From positions 110,001 through 174,000 of the forward strand of contig JAMWET010005064.1 in NCBI GenBank assembly GCA_024036415.1: DNA of 64,000 nucleotides. Direction: 5' to 3'. The DNA is from Prochilodus magdalenae (Eukaryota > Chordata > Actinopteri > Characiformes > Prochilodontidae). Positions 1-9,829 of this stretch are shown here, in pieces. The translations under genes were made by a program, and so were the position numbers. Under the pieces are notes generated by a model. The model made no database searches and was not told the DNA's origin. It worked only from the letters and a program-made list of their open reading frames with translations. How positions within the stretch are numbered: the stretch's first letter is position 1; every line of letters starts with the position of its first letter.

Positions 1-110
1 AAAACAGCAATGAAAAGACTAAAGAACGTTACTCAAACATCGTTCATGCTTCAAATGCTGAGTTTCTCTCAAAAGTAGCATCAAACCCAGGCAGAATCTC
101 AAACACATCT

Positions 111-288
111 CAAGTGCCTTTTTGATTATGCATACAAATCCACTGAGGTTGGGGTCAATTAACGTCCAGCAGTTCACAATGCAGCCATGCAGGCTGTCTG
201 GACTGTAGCTGACACCAGAAAATCAGCAGTGTCTTGGGAGGAAAGATAACTAGGCTTGATAAATGTCGAGAGAGACAGAGAGAGAAAG
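111..288. repeat. Duplicated single-copy segment, copy A
   Basis: This segment recurs at 1874-2054 with the same order of short blocks: CAAGTGCC, ATGCATACAAATCCACTG, GGTCAATTAACGTCC, AGTTCACAATGCAGCCA, AAAATCAG and GGCTTGATAA, each followed by a GA-rich run. It has no transposase, LTR or tail signature. Two diverged copies about 1.76 kb apart fit a local duplication. The retained blocks, including ATGCAT and TCAATTAA, could be binding sites, but that is inference. Confidence 0.6.
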
Positions 289-369
289 GAGGGAAGATAA
301 GAGAAGGGAGAGAAAGTGTATAAGAGAGAGGGAGATGGACACAAAGGCCTAGATTTAGTGCTTTTTAAT

Positions 370-580
370 GTTTTTTTTTTTTTTTAATAATTAACTCGCA
401 GCACATCTGGACTTTTAACTGTGATATTAAATATATAGTCCAAAGATATATATATATATATATAGTCCTTTTTTCAAGGCCATTTTGGGCCATTTCTTTT
501 GATCCATACATCATAAAATCTACACACAATGTAAAGGGCAACTGCAAGGTTCAAATGATGCATAAAAGTAAAAATTTACA
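370..580. repeat. Dispersed repeat fragment of unknown class
   Basis: The core reads GGGCCATTTCTTTTGATCC and then CATACATCATAAAA and CACACAATGTAAAGGGCA. Similar words occur at 40848-40925, 43225-43300 and 24005-24060, where a phrase like ATTGGTCCATTCATCATGAA is followed by CACA and a GTGTAAA block. This indicates an interspersed, MITE-like family. An (AT)n run at 446-462 interrupts this copy. No ends were defined. Confidence 0.35.
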
Positions 581-934
581 AAAATATGTATATTTTATAT
601 TTTACTATTTATGATCACAGGCTTGATTTAAAGTGCTTACAACATGATTCACTGCAACACTGAGGTATAAGAGACTGAGGGATGGCACTTGAATGTCTTA
701 CTTGCTTCAAATGACTGAGCATCATCCACTTCCATACTCCCATAAATAAAGCAGTTCTGAATTTGTAGCTTCTACTGCCAAATAGTGCACCACTGCTGAC
801 TTTAATGCAGAAATGCAATATCATGCGATGATGTGTCTCTTTGCTGGTTCATTCTGTTGACTTATGGAGTCACTGGAGAAGTTACTGACAATGAACTAGT
901 GAACTAGCGAGTCGAGCACAGGTAAGAAGACTTA

Positions 935-1250
935 TTGAACGCGACGTTGACGTGGTGTTAAGGGTAGTCATAGTAGTGGTCTGTGTGCATGTAGTCCTGC
1001 TTTGCTCAGCCATCTGCCAATGGTGTTGGCTCTAATAGGATGACTCATGAAGGCCATTGCTGCTCACTGAATGGCCTCAGTTGTGGTTGTTGGGTCAGTC
1101 AGGTACAGTGATAAACCCTGTCCATGCTTACGTCACATGCACGGCTGAGCCTGAAACTTGAATCATTTGAATGTCTCCCAATGTCAAAACTACCCACCAA
1201 CTTTCATTTCTGTGGGTTGATTCCTTCTGGGTGGAACTATTGGTGCTTCT
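935..1250 (-). mobile_element. Tc1/mariner-like transposon remnant (internal part)
   Basis: The same sequence in the same orientation occurs at about 54710-55045. Shared blocks include CGTTGACGTGGTGTT/CGTTGATGTGGTGTT, CTGCCAATGGTG, GTTGGGTCAGT and CACGTCACATGCACGGCTGAG-like words. The minus strand encodes scraps such as LTDPTATI. These resemble the LTDP-containing linker region of IS630/Tc1 transposases. The 54.6-kb copy carries the 3' end and ties this fragment to the family. No frame is intact. Confidence 0.55.
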
Positions 1251-1359
1251 ATCCATTAACAATGAGTGTATATTGCAAATCCGTAGATACAATGTACAGT
1301 GATCCGGAGAGGATGTTGAGCAAAGACTCCAATTTGTCGGAGCAGGATGAAGAGGTCAA

Positions 1360-1435
1360 GAAGAAGAAACCCTCTCTGTGTCTGCTTCTCTCTATCTCTC
1401 TCTCTCTCTTTCTCTCGTTTTCTCTGTTCCTTTCG
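1360..1435 (+). repeat. CT-rich low-complexity tract
   Basis: A short TCTC/TTTC microsatellite. The overlapping open frames on both strands (LSLSLSLFL and RERERE) come only from this composition and are not called as genes. Confidence 0.7.
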
Positions 1436-1873
1436 CCCAACTTCCTCCATCACTCCCGCCCTGCAGCAATGCTCTGAGAAAGTCATCTCAGAAAGCTGAA
1501 CACCGCAGTCTCACTGCCATTAAACATGAATAAGTTCAGAGTGGAAAAAAGCAGATGGGTGTTTGCAAGACACAGGAAGTGAGCATCTTACAGACACCCA
1601 TCTGCCATCACCGATCACTCGTCCTGGATTTCATCCTCATGCATTTTTGCTAATCACGACCAAATTAAAACAAAGACAAAACATGAAGTACAGGCTCCTC
1701 TCTGCCAGGCTGCTGGGCACGGCCTTGGCTGTGTGTCCGTGCACGCCCCTGTGAAAGCGTGAGGCCTTTCACTTTTCCTGGTACCGGAGAGTGTCTGTAA
1801 CTGCACTCGCATTTGGAGCTAATCAAACATCTTCGGGCGAAAGAGGCTGTGTGTGAAAATCAGATGAACGTGC

Positions 1874-2054
1874 CAAGTGCCTCCTTGAATATGCATACAA
1901 ATCCACTGTGGTCGAGGTCAATTAACGTCCCGCAGTTCACAATGCAGCCACGCGGTCTGGATGGAGTGTAGCTGGAAAATCAGTGGCGGTTTGAGAGGGA
2001 AGATGACAGGGCTTGATAACTGTTGAGAGAAAGAGAAAGAGAGAGAGAGAAGGG
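1874..2054. repeat. Duplicated single-copy segment, copy B
   Basis: Partner of 111-288. It keeps the blocks CAAGTGCCT, ATGCATACAAATCCACTG, AGGTCAATTAACGTCC and CAGTTCACAATGCAGCCA, and it is also followed by a GA-rich run (2030-2080). The sequence just upstream (1790-1870) is GC-balanced single-copy DNA that I could not assign. Confidence 0.6.
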
Positions 2055-2174
2055 GGAGAGAAAAACAGAGAGAGAATGCTTTATATCAGAGAGCTGTAAT
2101 AGATTTTGGCTCTTACATTTATTTGATCGAAAATATACACCCACATACCAAAAGTCATAGCATAGAAGTATGTA

Positions 2175-2563
2175 CAGGGGTTGGAGAATGAAACTGAAAC
2201 ACCTGTCATTTTAGTGTGGGAGGTCTCATGGCTAAATTGGACCAGCCTGGTGGCCAATCTTCATTAACTGCACATTGCACCAGTAAGAGCAGAGTGTGAA
2301 GGTTCAGTTAGCAGGTAAGAGCACAGTTCTGCTCAAAATACTGCAATGCACACAACATTGAGTGACATACCAGAGTTCAAAAGAGGACAAACTGTTGGTG
2401 CACGTCTTGCTGGCGCATCTGTGACCAAGACAGCAAGTCTTTGTGATGTATCAAGAGCCACGGTATCCAGGGTAATGTCAGCATACCACCAAGAAGGACG
2501 AACCTCCACCAGCATCATGTAGTGACCTGGCCACTATCCTGCAAGAAGAATGGCTTAAAACTG
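2175..2563 (+). mobile_element. Tc1-like transposon, internally deleted and interrupted
   Basis: The copy starts just after a TA dinucleotide (2173-2174) with CAGGGGTTGGAGAATGAAAC, a terminus recognised from a common fish Tc1 family. From 2347 the frame reads DIPEFKRGQTVGARLAGA, then TASLCDVSRATVSRVMSAYH. This is the paired-type helix-turn-helix of Tc1 transposase. At about 2507 it jumps to CCTCCACCAGCATCATGTAG, which belongs near the 3' end of the transposase gene, so the whole catalytic region is missing. An LTR fragment follows from 2564. The copy is non-autonomous. Confidence 0.75.
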
Positions 2564-2824
2564 GTGGGAGGACAAACGCCAAGCAAGAACAAAGGGGACA
2601 ACATGGAGTATAAAACAACAAGGGCTAATGAGAGACACCTGGGAAGGGGCGGAGCCAGAAACAGGTGAGGGGCCTGACAAACGGGCGGAGACAGGAGGAG
2701 CAAAAAACCAAAACAAACAGAAGCACATGGAACAAAGTGACAGACAGCACATGGACATGACAAGACAGAAACAGGAAGCCAGTTAAGACAGACAAACATG
2801 CACAGGACAGGGCAGAGTGTGACA
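2564..2824 (-). mobile_element. LTR family A fragment (Gypsy-like)
   Basis: It shares long blocks with 37942-38308 and 50861-51214: GGAGTATAA, CACCTGGGAAGGGG, ACAGGTGAGGGGCCTGACAA and ACAAACAGAAGCACATGGAAC. It ends in TGACA like those copies. The 120 or so bases that begin the other copies are missing here. The fragment therefore starts inside the LTR, directly against the Tc1 remnant. No target duplication was seen. Confidence 0.65.
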
Positions 2825-2869
2825 GTGACATTCCCTTAGGGGACGGCCACACCTGTATTAGCTGTCTGT

Positions 2870-3240
2870 ATGTGAGGTGTTATCTTGTGAGTGAAGTGGA
2901 ACACTAGCCAGCATCCTCACAGCAAGGCAACATGAATGATCGGAGTTTAAATGAGGCATGATAAAGGAATGCCTCCTTTGGGCTTATGTCGGGTGTGCAG
3001 GCCGTGCCTTCCGTTAGAACTCTCCAGAATGCTCCTTGAATCAATTCGGGACAGCTGGGCCCGATTGGCACGGTGCATTATCCTGCTGGAATATCCCATC
3101 ACTGTGGGGGGTACAGTCCATGAAGTGCTGCAGTGAATAGTAGCCGGTCAATGATGTGTTCAGACGGACCAGTGGACCCAACCCATGGCATGAGGATACA
3201 CCCCACACCAGTATGGAACAACAACCAGTCTTAACTGACA
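2870..3240 (-). mobile_element. Tc1-like transposase relic (catalytic core)
   Basis: The minus strand at about 3236-3041 reads LVWGVSSCHGLGPLVRLNTS, and further on HSDGIFQQDNAPC. This is the VWG...GPLV and QQDNAPCH block that surrounds the second catalytic Asp of Tc1 transposases. The expected His after the Cys is replaced and a stop follows shortly afterwards. The first Asp region and the DE region are not recognisable. The right edge runs straight into the GA-rich array. It is a dead copy of a family other than the neighbouring 2175 element. Confidence 0.7.
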
Positions 3241-3244
3241 ACAA

Positions 3245-3636
3245 GAGGTGCACAGAGTGAGAAAGAGACAGAGAGAGATAGGTGCACAGAGTGAGATGGA
3301 GACAGCTGCACAGAGTGAGAGAGACAGAGAGAGATAGGTGCACAGAGTGAGCGCGAGAGAGAGAGAGATAGGTGCACAGAGTGAGATGGAGACAGCTGCA
3401 CAGAGTGAGAGAGACAGAGAGAGATAGGTGCACAGAGTGAGCGCGAGAGAGAGAGAGATAGGTGCACAGAGTGAGATGGAGACAGCTGCACAGAGTGAGA
3501 GAGACAGAGAGAGATAGGTGCACAGAGTGAGATGGAGACAGCTGCACAGAGTGAGAGAGACAGAGAGAGATAGGTGCACAGAGTGAGCGCGAGAGAGAGA
3601 GAGATAGGTGCACAGAGTGAGAGGGAGACAGAGAGA

Positions 3637-3700
<64 letters not shown>

Positions 3701-4031
3701 GCACAGAGTGAGAGAGAGACAGAGAGAGACAGCTGCACAGAGTGAGAGAGAGACAGAGAGAGGTGTGAGAGAGAGACAGAGAGAGAGATAGGTGCACAGA
3801 GTGAGAGAGAGACAGAGAGAGAGGTGCTCAGAGTGAGAGAGAGACAGAGAGAGGTGTGAGAGAGAGAGAGAGAGAGAGATAGGTGCACAGAGTGAGAGAG
3901 AGAGACAGAGAGAGAGGTGCACAGAGTGAGAGAGAGACAGAGAGAGAGGTGCTCAGAGTGAGAGAGAGACAGAGAGACAGGTGCACAGTGTGAGAGAGAG
4001 ACAGAGAGCAGAGAGAGGTGAGAGAGAGAGG

Positions 4032-4099
<68 letters not shown>

Positions 4100-4136
4100 G
4101 TGCACAGAGTGAAAGAGAGACAAAGAGAGAGAGAGA

Positions 4137-4178
<42 letters not shown>

Positions 4179-4595
4179 GTGCACAGAGTGAGAGAGCGAC
4201 AGAGAGAGAGAGGTGCTCAGAGTGAGAGAGAGACAGAGAGACAGGTGCACAGTGTGAGAGAGAGACAGAGAGCAGAGAGAGGTGAGAGAGAGAGAGGTGA
4301 AAGAGAGAGAGAGAGATAGGTGCACAGAGTGAAAGAGAGACAAAGAGAGAGAGAGAAGTGAGAGAGAGAGAGAGAGAGAGATAGGTGCACAGAGTGAGAG
4401 AGCGACAGAGAGAGAGAGGTGCACAGTGTGAGAGAGAGACAGAGAGAGAGGTGCTCAGAGTGAGAGAGAGACAGAGAGACTGGTGCACAGTGTGAGAGAG
4501 AGACAGAGAGAGATAGATGCAGAGTGAGAGAGACACAGAGAGAGAGAGATAGGTGCTCAGAGTGAGAGAGAGAGATAGAGAGAATGGAAAGTAAA
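3245..4595. repeat. GA-rich polypurine minisatellite with 90-bp higher-order units
   Basis: About 1.35 kb of (GA)n is broken by a recurring GGTGCACAGAGTGAG block and by ACAGAGAGAGATA linkers. A 90-bp unit containing GAGATGGAGACAGCTGCACA begins at 3281, 3371 and 3461, then shortens. Pure GA runs lie at about 3640-3698 and 4035-4095. The plus strand is nearly all purine apart from the GTGCAC palindromes. Minus-strand frames up to 485 codons (SLSLSL, HSVHLSL) are artefacts of repeat units that rarely create stops. Confidence 0.95.
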
Positions 4596-5735
4596 TAAAT
4601 AAATAAATAAACATCAAGAGATTTTGTTAGCGCAGTTGGAGCTCACCTGCTGTACGTTAAGGGTCATTTCCGAGCTGGGCTCCCTGCAGGGAGAGAGAGT
4701 ATGAGTGCGGCTCTGAGAGAGCTTCTCTCAGGCTGGAGCTGACCTCCCGCAGGCAGGGCAGATGAAGGCCGGAAGCTGCGGTGGGCACGCCTGAGCCTTC
4801 CCCAGCCACTGCCTGGCTATTTCCCTCATTTCACAGCAGGTTAAGTTCATCTCAGTGACAGGCGTGAAAAAGAGCAATTTATCCTCTCCTGTTTCTCCAG
4901 GCATCCGCACGGACGGGATGGACATGAAGCATGCGGGAGCAGAACTCCTGGATTTTAATATTATTCGTCATTTTAGTTATTATTTATTTGTTTATTTGTT
5001 TATCCTCGTTTAAAACAAACATGCCTTCAAGATCCAGGGCACCCACATCTGTCTGCCTGCGGTCTTCTTCTCATAGGCAAACAGTAAGCATGTAAAACCT
5101 TCGAATTGACCACCAAATGACCGACACCATCTTTCTCTCCTCTCCATCTGAACTGGGTGGTCCTAATTTTGGGTAATGCCTCCGTAAACCCTCCCTGGAC
5201 CAATCACAAGGCTGAGGTCTCTGACCCTGCCCACCTAAAACAGGTTCATAGAAACAGAGTCATAGAAACTTAGAGCTACTGCTAAGCCTTCATAGCCAAA
5301 AGCTAGCAAGCTACACCACCTGTCTGACGCTGGCTTCCTTCATTCCACTATCCATACCCCAACATTGTTTGTTTATCCATTCCTTCATTCACACATGGCT
5401 TCATCCATCCATTTGTTCATCCGTTCAATCATCTGCACACCCATTGGTCTTTCTTTTGTGCATGAAGCTTCACCCATCTGTAAGTTCAATTGTCCGTCTA
5501 TCTGCACCTCTGTTCATTCATTGTTTTTAAGCTGGTGTAACGGTGTTAGTTCTGTATGAAGGGTGGAGCAGGCTAGGAGGCCTGGACACAGAGCTGTCGA
5601 ACAAACTGATTATTAGCCACGCCCACAGTTCTCAGCATTAACTGTGTTTAATTATTGAATATTGTGTCTTATGTTATTTATTGAAGCTTTGCTGGATGTT
5701 TAATGTAACACTCAAGTTTAGTATCATGCAAATAT
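4596..5735. other. Non-repetitive intergenic stretch
   Basis: It starts with a short (AAAT)n run (4597-4611). The block 4620-4950 is GC-balanced, with TATTTCCCTCATTTCACAGC-like words and no recognisable repeat, so it could be regulatory. 5330-5560 has many CATTCATCCAT-type words. No convincing exon was seen; short open frames lack domain features. Confidence 0.5.
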
Positions 5736-5739
5736 TCTA

Positions 5740-5880
5740 AAATACTATACTTATATATATATATATACACATATATGTTATATATTTTTTATTATATATA
5801 TATATATATATATAATTAAAAATATATATTATATATATTAATTAAAAAATATATATATATAACATATATGTATTTATAGC
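5740..5880. repeat. AT-rich palindrome
   Basis: An (AT)n run of about 140 bp. The flank ACATATATGTTATATATTTT near 5768 is mirrored by AAATATATATATATAACATA and ATGT near 5850-5870. The tract can therefore fold into a long hairpin. Confidence 0.8.
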
Positions 5881-5924
5881 ATATTTGGTATAAGCTCACC
5901 AACAAAAAATAAATAACAGCTATG

Positions 5925-6140
5925 GATTTGGAATGGACTGGACTAGTTTCCTGTAGACTGGGATTTTAGCCACTGCTGGTAGACCCGTATGACCGTATGC
6001 TTCCATACACCTGCAGATTCAGCTGCTTCCTTCACACTATGGTCTTTGGCCACGCCCACATGCAGTCACTCCTTTTAATCATTATTGATTATTTGGAGCC
6101 ATTTTCCACACATGGAATAAGACATTCACTGCACTGTTTG
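5925..6140 (-). mobile_element. Deleted Tc1-like family (HTH-plus-tail), fragment
   Basis: The reverse complement matches the more complete copy at 12700-13190: CCACACATGGAA, GCATGTGGGCGTGGCC, CATAGTGTGAAGGAAG, GTCATACGGGTCTACC and CAGTCTACAGGAAAC. The encoded helix-turn-helix scrap (VKEAAESAG, then VIRVY) is shared. Both the far 5' end and the C-terminal tail are absent here. Confidence 0.6.
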
Positions 6141-6234
6141 TCTGGGGAGCTTATTATAATAAAGCAATTATTAAAATTCAGAATTCTAGATATTGGAAGA
6201 CTGCGGTAAGGATTTGGTTGCAATGAGCCACAAG

Positions 6235-6560
6235 AGCAATAGTGAGGTCAGGTACTGATGTTGAATGATCAATTCTGGACCACTCTAATTCTTTCCAAAG
6301 GCATTGGATGGAGCTCTATCACTCCAGGGAACACAGATGCCCTGCTCCACAGCCCAGCACCGAGGGGTTTTATGCTTGGCTTTGGACATGGTGATCTTAG
6401 TCTCTCAAGTGTTTCTGCTCCAGAGCCTCCAATTCTATTGATCAGTGCTTTTCTATGGAGATTGCACTATTGAACTCCTCTGTCAGTAACGGGTGCACCG
6501 TAAAGCAGCTGCGGTCGCTGATTGGAAGGGGCCTCTGGACACTTTTGGACATACAGTTTA
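6235..6560. mobile_element. DNA-transposon-like remnant
   Basis: The words GAGGTCAGGTACTGATGTTG, TTTCCAAAGGCATTGGATGG, ATGCCCTGCTCCACAGC and GTTTTATGCTTGGCTTTGG belong to a repeat common in fish. The copy ends with CTGGACACTTTTGGACATAC, which resembles a terminal repeat of the GGACACTTTTGGCCAT type. There is no transposase frame. The family assignment rests on memory of similar fish repeats. Confidence 0.45.
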
Positions 6561-7329
6561 TTTCAGGGCTCATTTATTCTCCAGGGCCTCCTGAATGTGC
6601 ATCTTCAGTCGTAGACTGAAACAGAATTAAGATGAGACATTGACGGTATGTTGGACTGTTTTATTAATTATGTATAATATTTCAAGCACGGCAAACCTTC
6701 TGCAACTTCTCAATGCAAATACGAGGCCGACACGGAGGCAGATTCTGATACCGTCTCGACTGAACGTGAGCAAGTCACGGTTTCCAACTTTTATATTAAT
6801 TTCTACTCCCCATGGAAAAAAATAAATGCTGCACAAAGCGTCGCCGAACCCCGCCTGCCAAGGGAACCAAAAAAACTATCCGCCAGTGTCAATTAAATTT
6901 CGCTATTTGTTATATAAAACCCTTCCTGAAAATTGACCTTGCTGATTCGCCGGTATCAGCGCTACCAGGCATCCCACAAATCCTTTTGATGTGCATCTCA
7001 TCTCAAGCATCAGTTCTCAAAGTTAATTTAAATCTTCGAAGGTGGCGCATACTTCAAAGAAGCAGAAGTGAAGCAGAAAGCACTGGGAAAGTATGTTCTT
7101 GGAAGGAAAACTAAGGGTGGAAAAATGTGTCACTTGTGCTCTCTACCATTCTAAATGACTTCCTCAAATGTGGAGTAATGGGAGGAAAAACCTTCATTTG
7201 CTTGGCAAAATCCAAATTTCAGTTTCTGTTTTTGACTGGTATTGTTAAGCAGCCACATGTGCTTAGTTTTAAAGCTTTTGGGTTTGATTGCTGCTTTGAT
7301 GCAGAGCATTTTCAATAATCATATTCTAT
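6561..7329. other. Unannotated intergenic stretch
   Basis: No recognisable repeat or exon. Open frames of up to 100 codons (for example 6812-7114) have no domain-like features and overlap frames on the other strand. Confidence 0.4.
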
Positions 7330-7740
7330 AGGCCTTATAGACCAATCAATCAATCAATCTATCAGTCAATATTTATTTGTATAGCGCTTTTTTACAACTA
7401 ATGTTGTCTCAAAGCAGCTTCACAGAAAATCAGTTTGTTATAAAAAAAAAAAAATTAGTTAATGTACAGACGTAGGGGTGAGGCAGGGTGGGTGGTGGGG
7501 GAACTGGGTCCAAGCCCCCCTTGAGCAAGCCAGACAGTGTCGAGGAAAAACTCCCTTGAGTAAGTAAGAAACCTCGAGAGGAACCAGACTCAAGGGAGGA
7601 ACCCAACTTCCTCAGGTCGAATCCAGATGAAGAGAAATACAGAACTAACAGGAGGAGGAGCTTAGAACATCTATTCGATCCAGTCTGATTAGTCCAGGAC
7701 GGAGTAACTGCAAGGTGGAGCCGACCCATAGATAGAGTTC
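7330..7740 (-). mobile_element. LINE-like 3' end with (TTGA)n tail
   Basis: On the minus strand this reads through GTTCCTCTCGAGGTTTCTTA, then an AGTTTTTCCTCG block and AAAGCTGCTTTG-like words. It ends in GCGCTATACAAATAAA and a (TTGA)n tail. The same tail lies at 7975-8127 and 8362-8935 on this strand, and at about 17640-18075 on the other. The combination is a very common teleost retroelement 3' end, probably RTE-type. No reverse transcriptase frame is attached. Confidence 0.55.
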
Positions 7741-8130
7741 AGATAATAAGCCTAGAGCGTAGATAATACGCCCACCTGAAAAAAAAATCCCACCTGAGAA
7801 AGAATTAGTCACCTCATGCATATTTAATGTGGTACTTCAGGCTCCAGCAGATGGCGCTATGTATACCTGCAGAGTATGCGTGACGGGATTGATAGATTGA
7901 GAAGAGGCGGTACAGTGCAGTGCGTGTCTTGTTCCATGTGTGGAAAAATAATGGGTTCAAACCAGATGTTAGTCAATCAATCAATCAATCAATCAATACT
8001 TATTTGTACAGTGCTATAGTGCAACTAAAGTTGTCTTGAGCAGCTTTACAGAAAAGCAGAAAAAGGAAAAAGACACAGGAAAGGAAATCCGGGTCCAAGC
8101 CCCCCGTGAGGAAGTGAGAGGCAACAGTTC
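7741..8130. repeat. Tandemly duplicated TE composite, unit 1
   Basis: A unit of about 390 bp runs from AGATAATAAGCCTAGAGC (7741) to the next occurrence of the same word (8131). It contains the 5' part of the deleted Tc1-like family (CAGATGGCGCTATGTATACC, then TGTTCCATGTGTGGAAAA) and, after AGATGTTAG, a (TCAA)n LINE tail. Unit 2 repeats the same junction. Confidence 0.75.
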
Positions 8131-8359
8131 AGATAATAAGCCTAGAGCTCAAATAATAAGCCCACCTTAGAAAAAATAAGCCCACCTGAGAAAAAATTAG
8201 TCACATCATGTATATTTAATGTGGTACTTCTACTCCAGCAGATGGCGCTATGTATACCTGCAGGGTATGAGTGACGGGATTGAAAGATTGAGAAGAAGTG
8301 GTACAGTGCAGTGAGTGTCTTGTTCCATGTGTGGAAAATGGGTTCAAACCAGATGTTAG

Positions 8360-8361
<2 letters not shown>
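8131..8361 (+). mobile_element. Tandem unit 2: deleted Tc1-like family, 5' part
   Basis: This segment repeats 7741-7970 and carries CAGATGGCGCTATGTATACC, GTGACGGGATTGAAAGATTG and TTGTTCCATGTGTGGAAAAT. It stops at AGATGTTAG, where a LINE tail interrupts it. The rest of the same element resumes at about 8935, as comparison with the uninterrupted copy at 12700-13190 shows. Confidence 0.7.
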
Positions 8362-8409
<48 letters not shown>

Positions 8410-8934
8410 CTTATTTGTATGGTGCTATAGTGCAACTAAAGTTGTCTTGAAGCAGCTTTTCAGAAAAGCAGTTTATATAAAGAATATGTAAAGACACAGG
8501 AAAGGAAATCCGGGTCCAAGCCCCGCGTGAGGAAGCGAGAGGCAACAGTGGTGAGGAAAAACTCCCGTAGAGTAAGGAAGAAACCTCAAGAGGAACCAGG
8601 CTCTAGGGGGGAACCAGTCCTCCTCGGGTCGATCCTGGGTGAGGAGAGAAAGACAGAACCAACAGGAGAAGGAGGTTAGATCATCTTTTAGATACAGCCT
8701 GATTAAACCAGGAGGCAGTAATTGCAAAGATGGAGCCGACCCATAGGTTCTCTGTTTAAGTGAGAGATAGAGTTCATGATCAGAGCCTGATGCTGGTGAC
8801 TCTATTGTGGTCATTGTAGTCATGCTGAGTGAAGAAACTGGGGAAACCAGGGCAGGAGCCACAGTGGAGATGAAGCTCTGGTGACTCTAACAGTTCTGGG
8901 GTTCCTAAGCTAAGAAGAAAAAGTGAGTATGGAG
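8362..8934 (-). mobile_element. LINE-like 3' end nested in the Tc1-like element
   Basis: It starts on the plus strand with a long (TCAA)n run and TACTTATTTGTATGGTGC. It continues through CCGGGTCCAAGCC, GAGGAAAAACTCCCGTAGAG and AAACCTCAAGAGGAACC. It sits between AGATGTTA and GATTAACCAAAAGGAG, which are adjacent in the intact arrangement at about 12855. It is therefore a nested insertion. Confidence 0.65.
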
Positions 8935-9110
8935 AGATACAAAGAGGGATACTGAGAGATTAACCAAAAGGAGGGACCGCATTTGGGCATGCCAAAAACC
9001 ATAGTGTGAAGGAAGTAGCGGAATCTGCAGGTGTATGGAGGTGTTTGTCATACGGGTCTCCCAGCAGTAGCTAAAATCACAGTCTACAGGAAACTCCATC
9101 TTCATCACTC
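8935..9110 (+). mobile_element. Deleted Tc1-like family, resumed part with HTH
   Basis: Continuation of the element begun at 8131. It carries GACCGCATTTGGGCATGCC, CATAGTGTGAAGGAAGTAGC, CTGCAGGTGTATGG and GTCATACGGGTCTCCC, encoding the VKEVAESAG helix-turn-helix scrap. It ends near CAGTCTACAGGAAACTCC, before the C-terminal block found in other copies. Confidence 0.6.
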
Positions 9111-9124
9111 TTTATGACGTTCTA

Positions 9125-9660
9125 TTGCAAACTTCAAATCCTGAGGACACTGGAAGGCTTTTCTTCTGATGACTCTTCCATGAAGGCCATATTTGTGCAG
9201 GTTTATGCAGTAGAACTGTGCACCACCACTTGAAAGTCTGCCAAATCCTCCTGAAGGTCTTTACAGTCAGACTGGGGTTTTGATAAGTACATGCAGTTCC
9301 TTCAGAAAGCTTTCTTGGTTCTCCAGACCTCCACTATTACTGTCCATTTCTTTGATTACTTAATGAACCAAGAAAATGGCTACCTAAAAACTCTTAGCTC
9401 TGCTCTCATGACTTTCTCCTGCTTTGTGGGCATCAAGTATTATAATGTGCAGAGTACAGAGTGTGGGAAATGAATGGGAATTGCATCAGGGGTGGATGCA
9501 ATGGAAAACCTGAAAGCGTGACAAAACCATAGTCCAACAAGTTAAATAAGGTCAGAGATCTTTTGGCCAATCCTGCTTGCAATATTGAAAGGACTGCTTT
9601 ATCTTTAAGCCTTTGGAGATTAACAGGAACTTTGATCAGGGCTCCCCAGACTTTGCATCA
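9125..9660 (-). mobile_element. Tc1-like relic (CAGGGGTGCCCAAAC family)
   Basis: The plus strand carries AAGCTTTCTTGGTTCTCCAG, CTGTCCATTTCTTTGATTAC, TTTCTCCTGCTTTGTGGGCA and, at the end, AGGGCTCCCCAGACTTTGCA. These are the antisense of the N-terminal half and terminus of the fish Tc1 family also seen at 47235-48895, which ends GGGGTGCCCAAACTTTTGCA. Many indels; no frame survives. Confidence 0.6.
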
Positions 9661-9829
9661 CCGTCACCGTACACATATAAAAGAATAATAATGAAAAAAT
9701 AAAGAAAGGGAGTTTTATTTACAATGGGGCAACCCAAATAAGCATTTAGTCAATCATGCCAGGCCAAAACCATTAAAGCCAACACCCGGTTCAAGAGGAT
9801 GGCCAGTGGCAAAATGAGAAAACAGGCCA

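Noticed and set aside
3041..4617. Minus-strand open frames up to 485 codons (SLSLSL, HSVHLSL)
   Set aside because: They are translations of the GA-rich minisatellite, several frames are open at once, and no domain or splice context exists.
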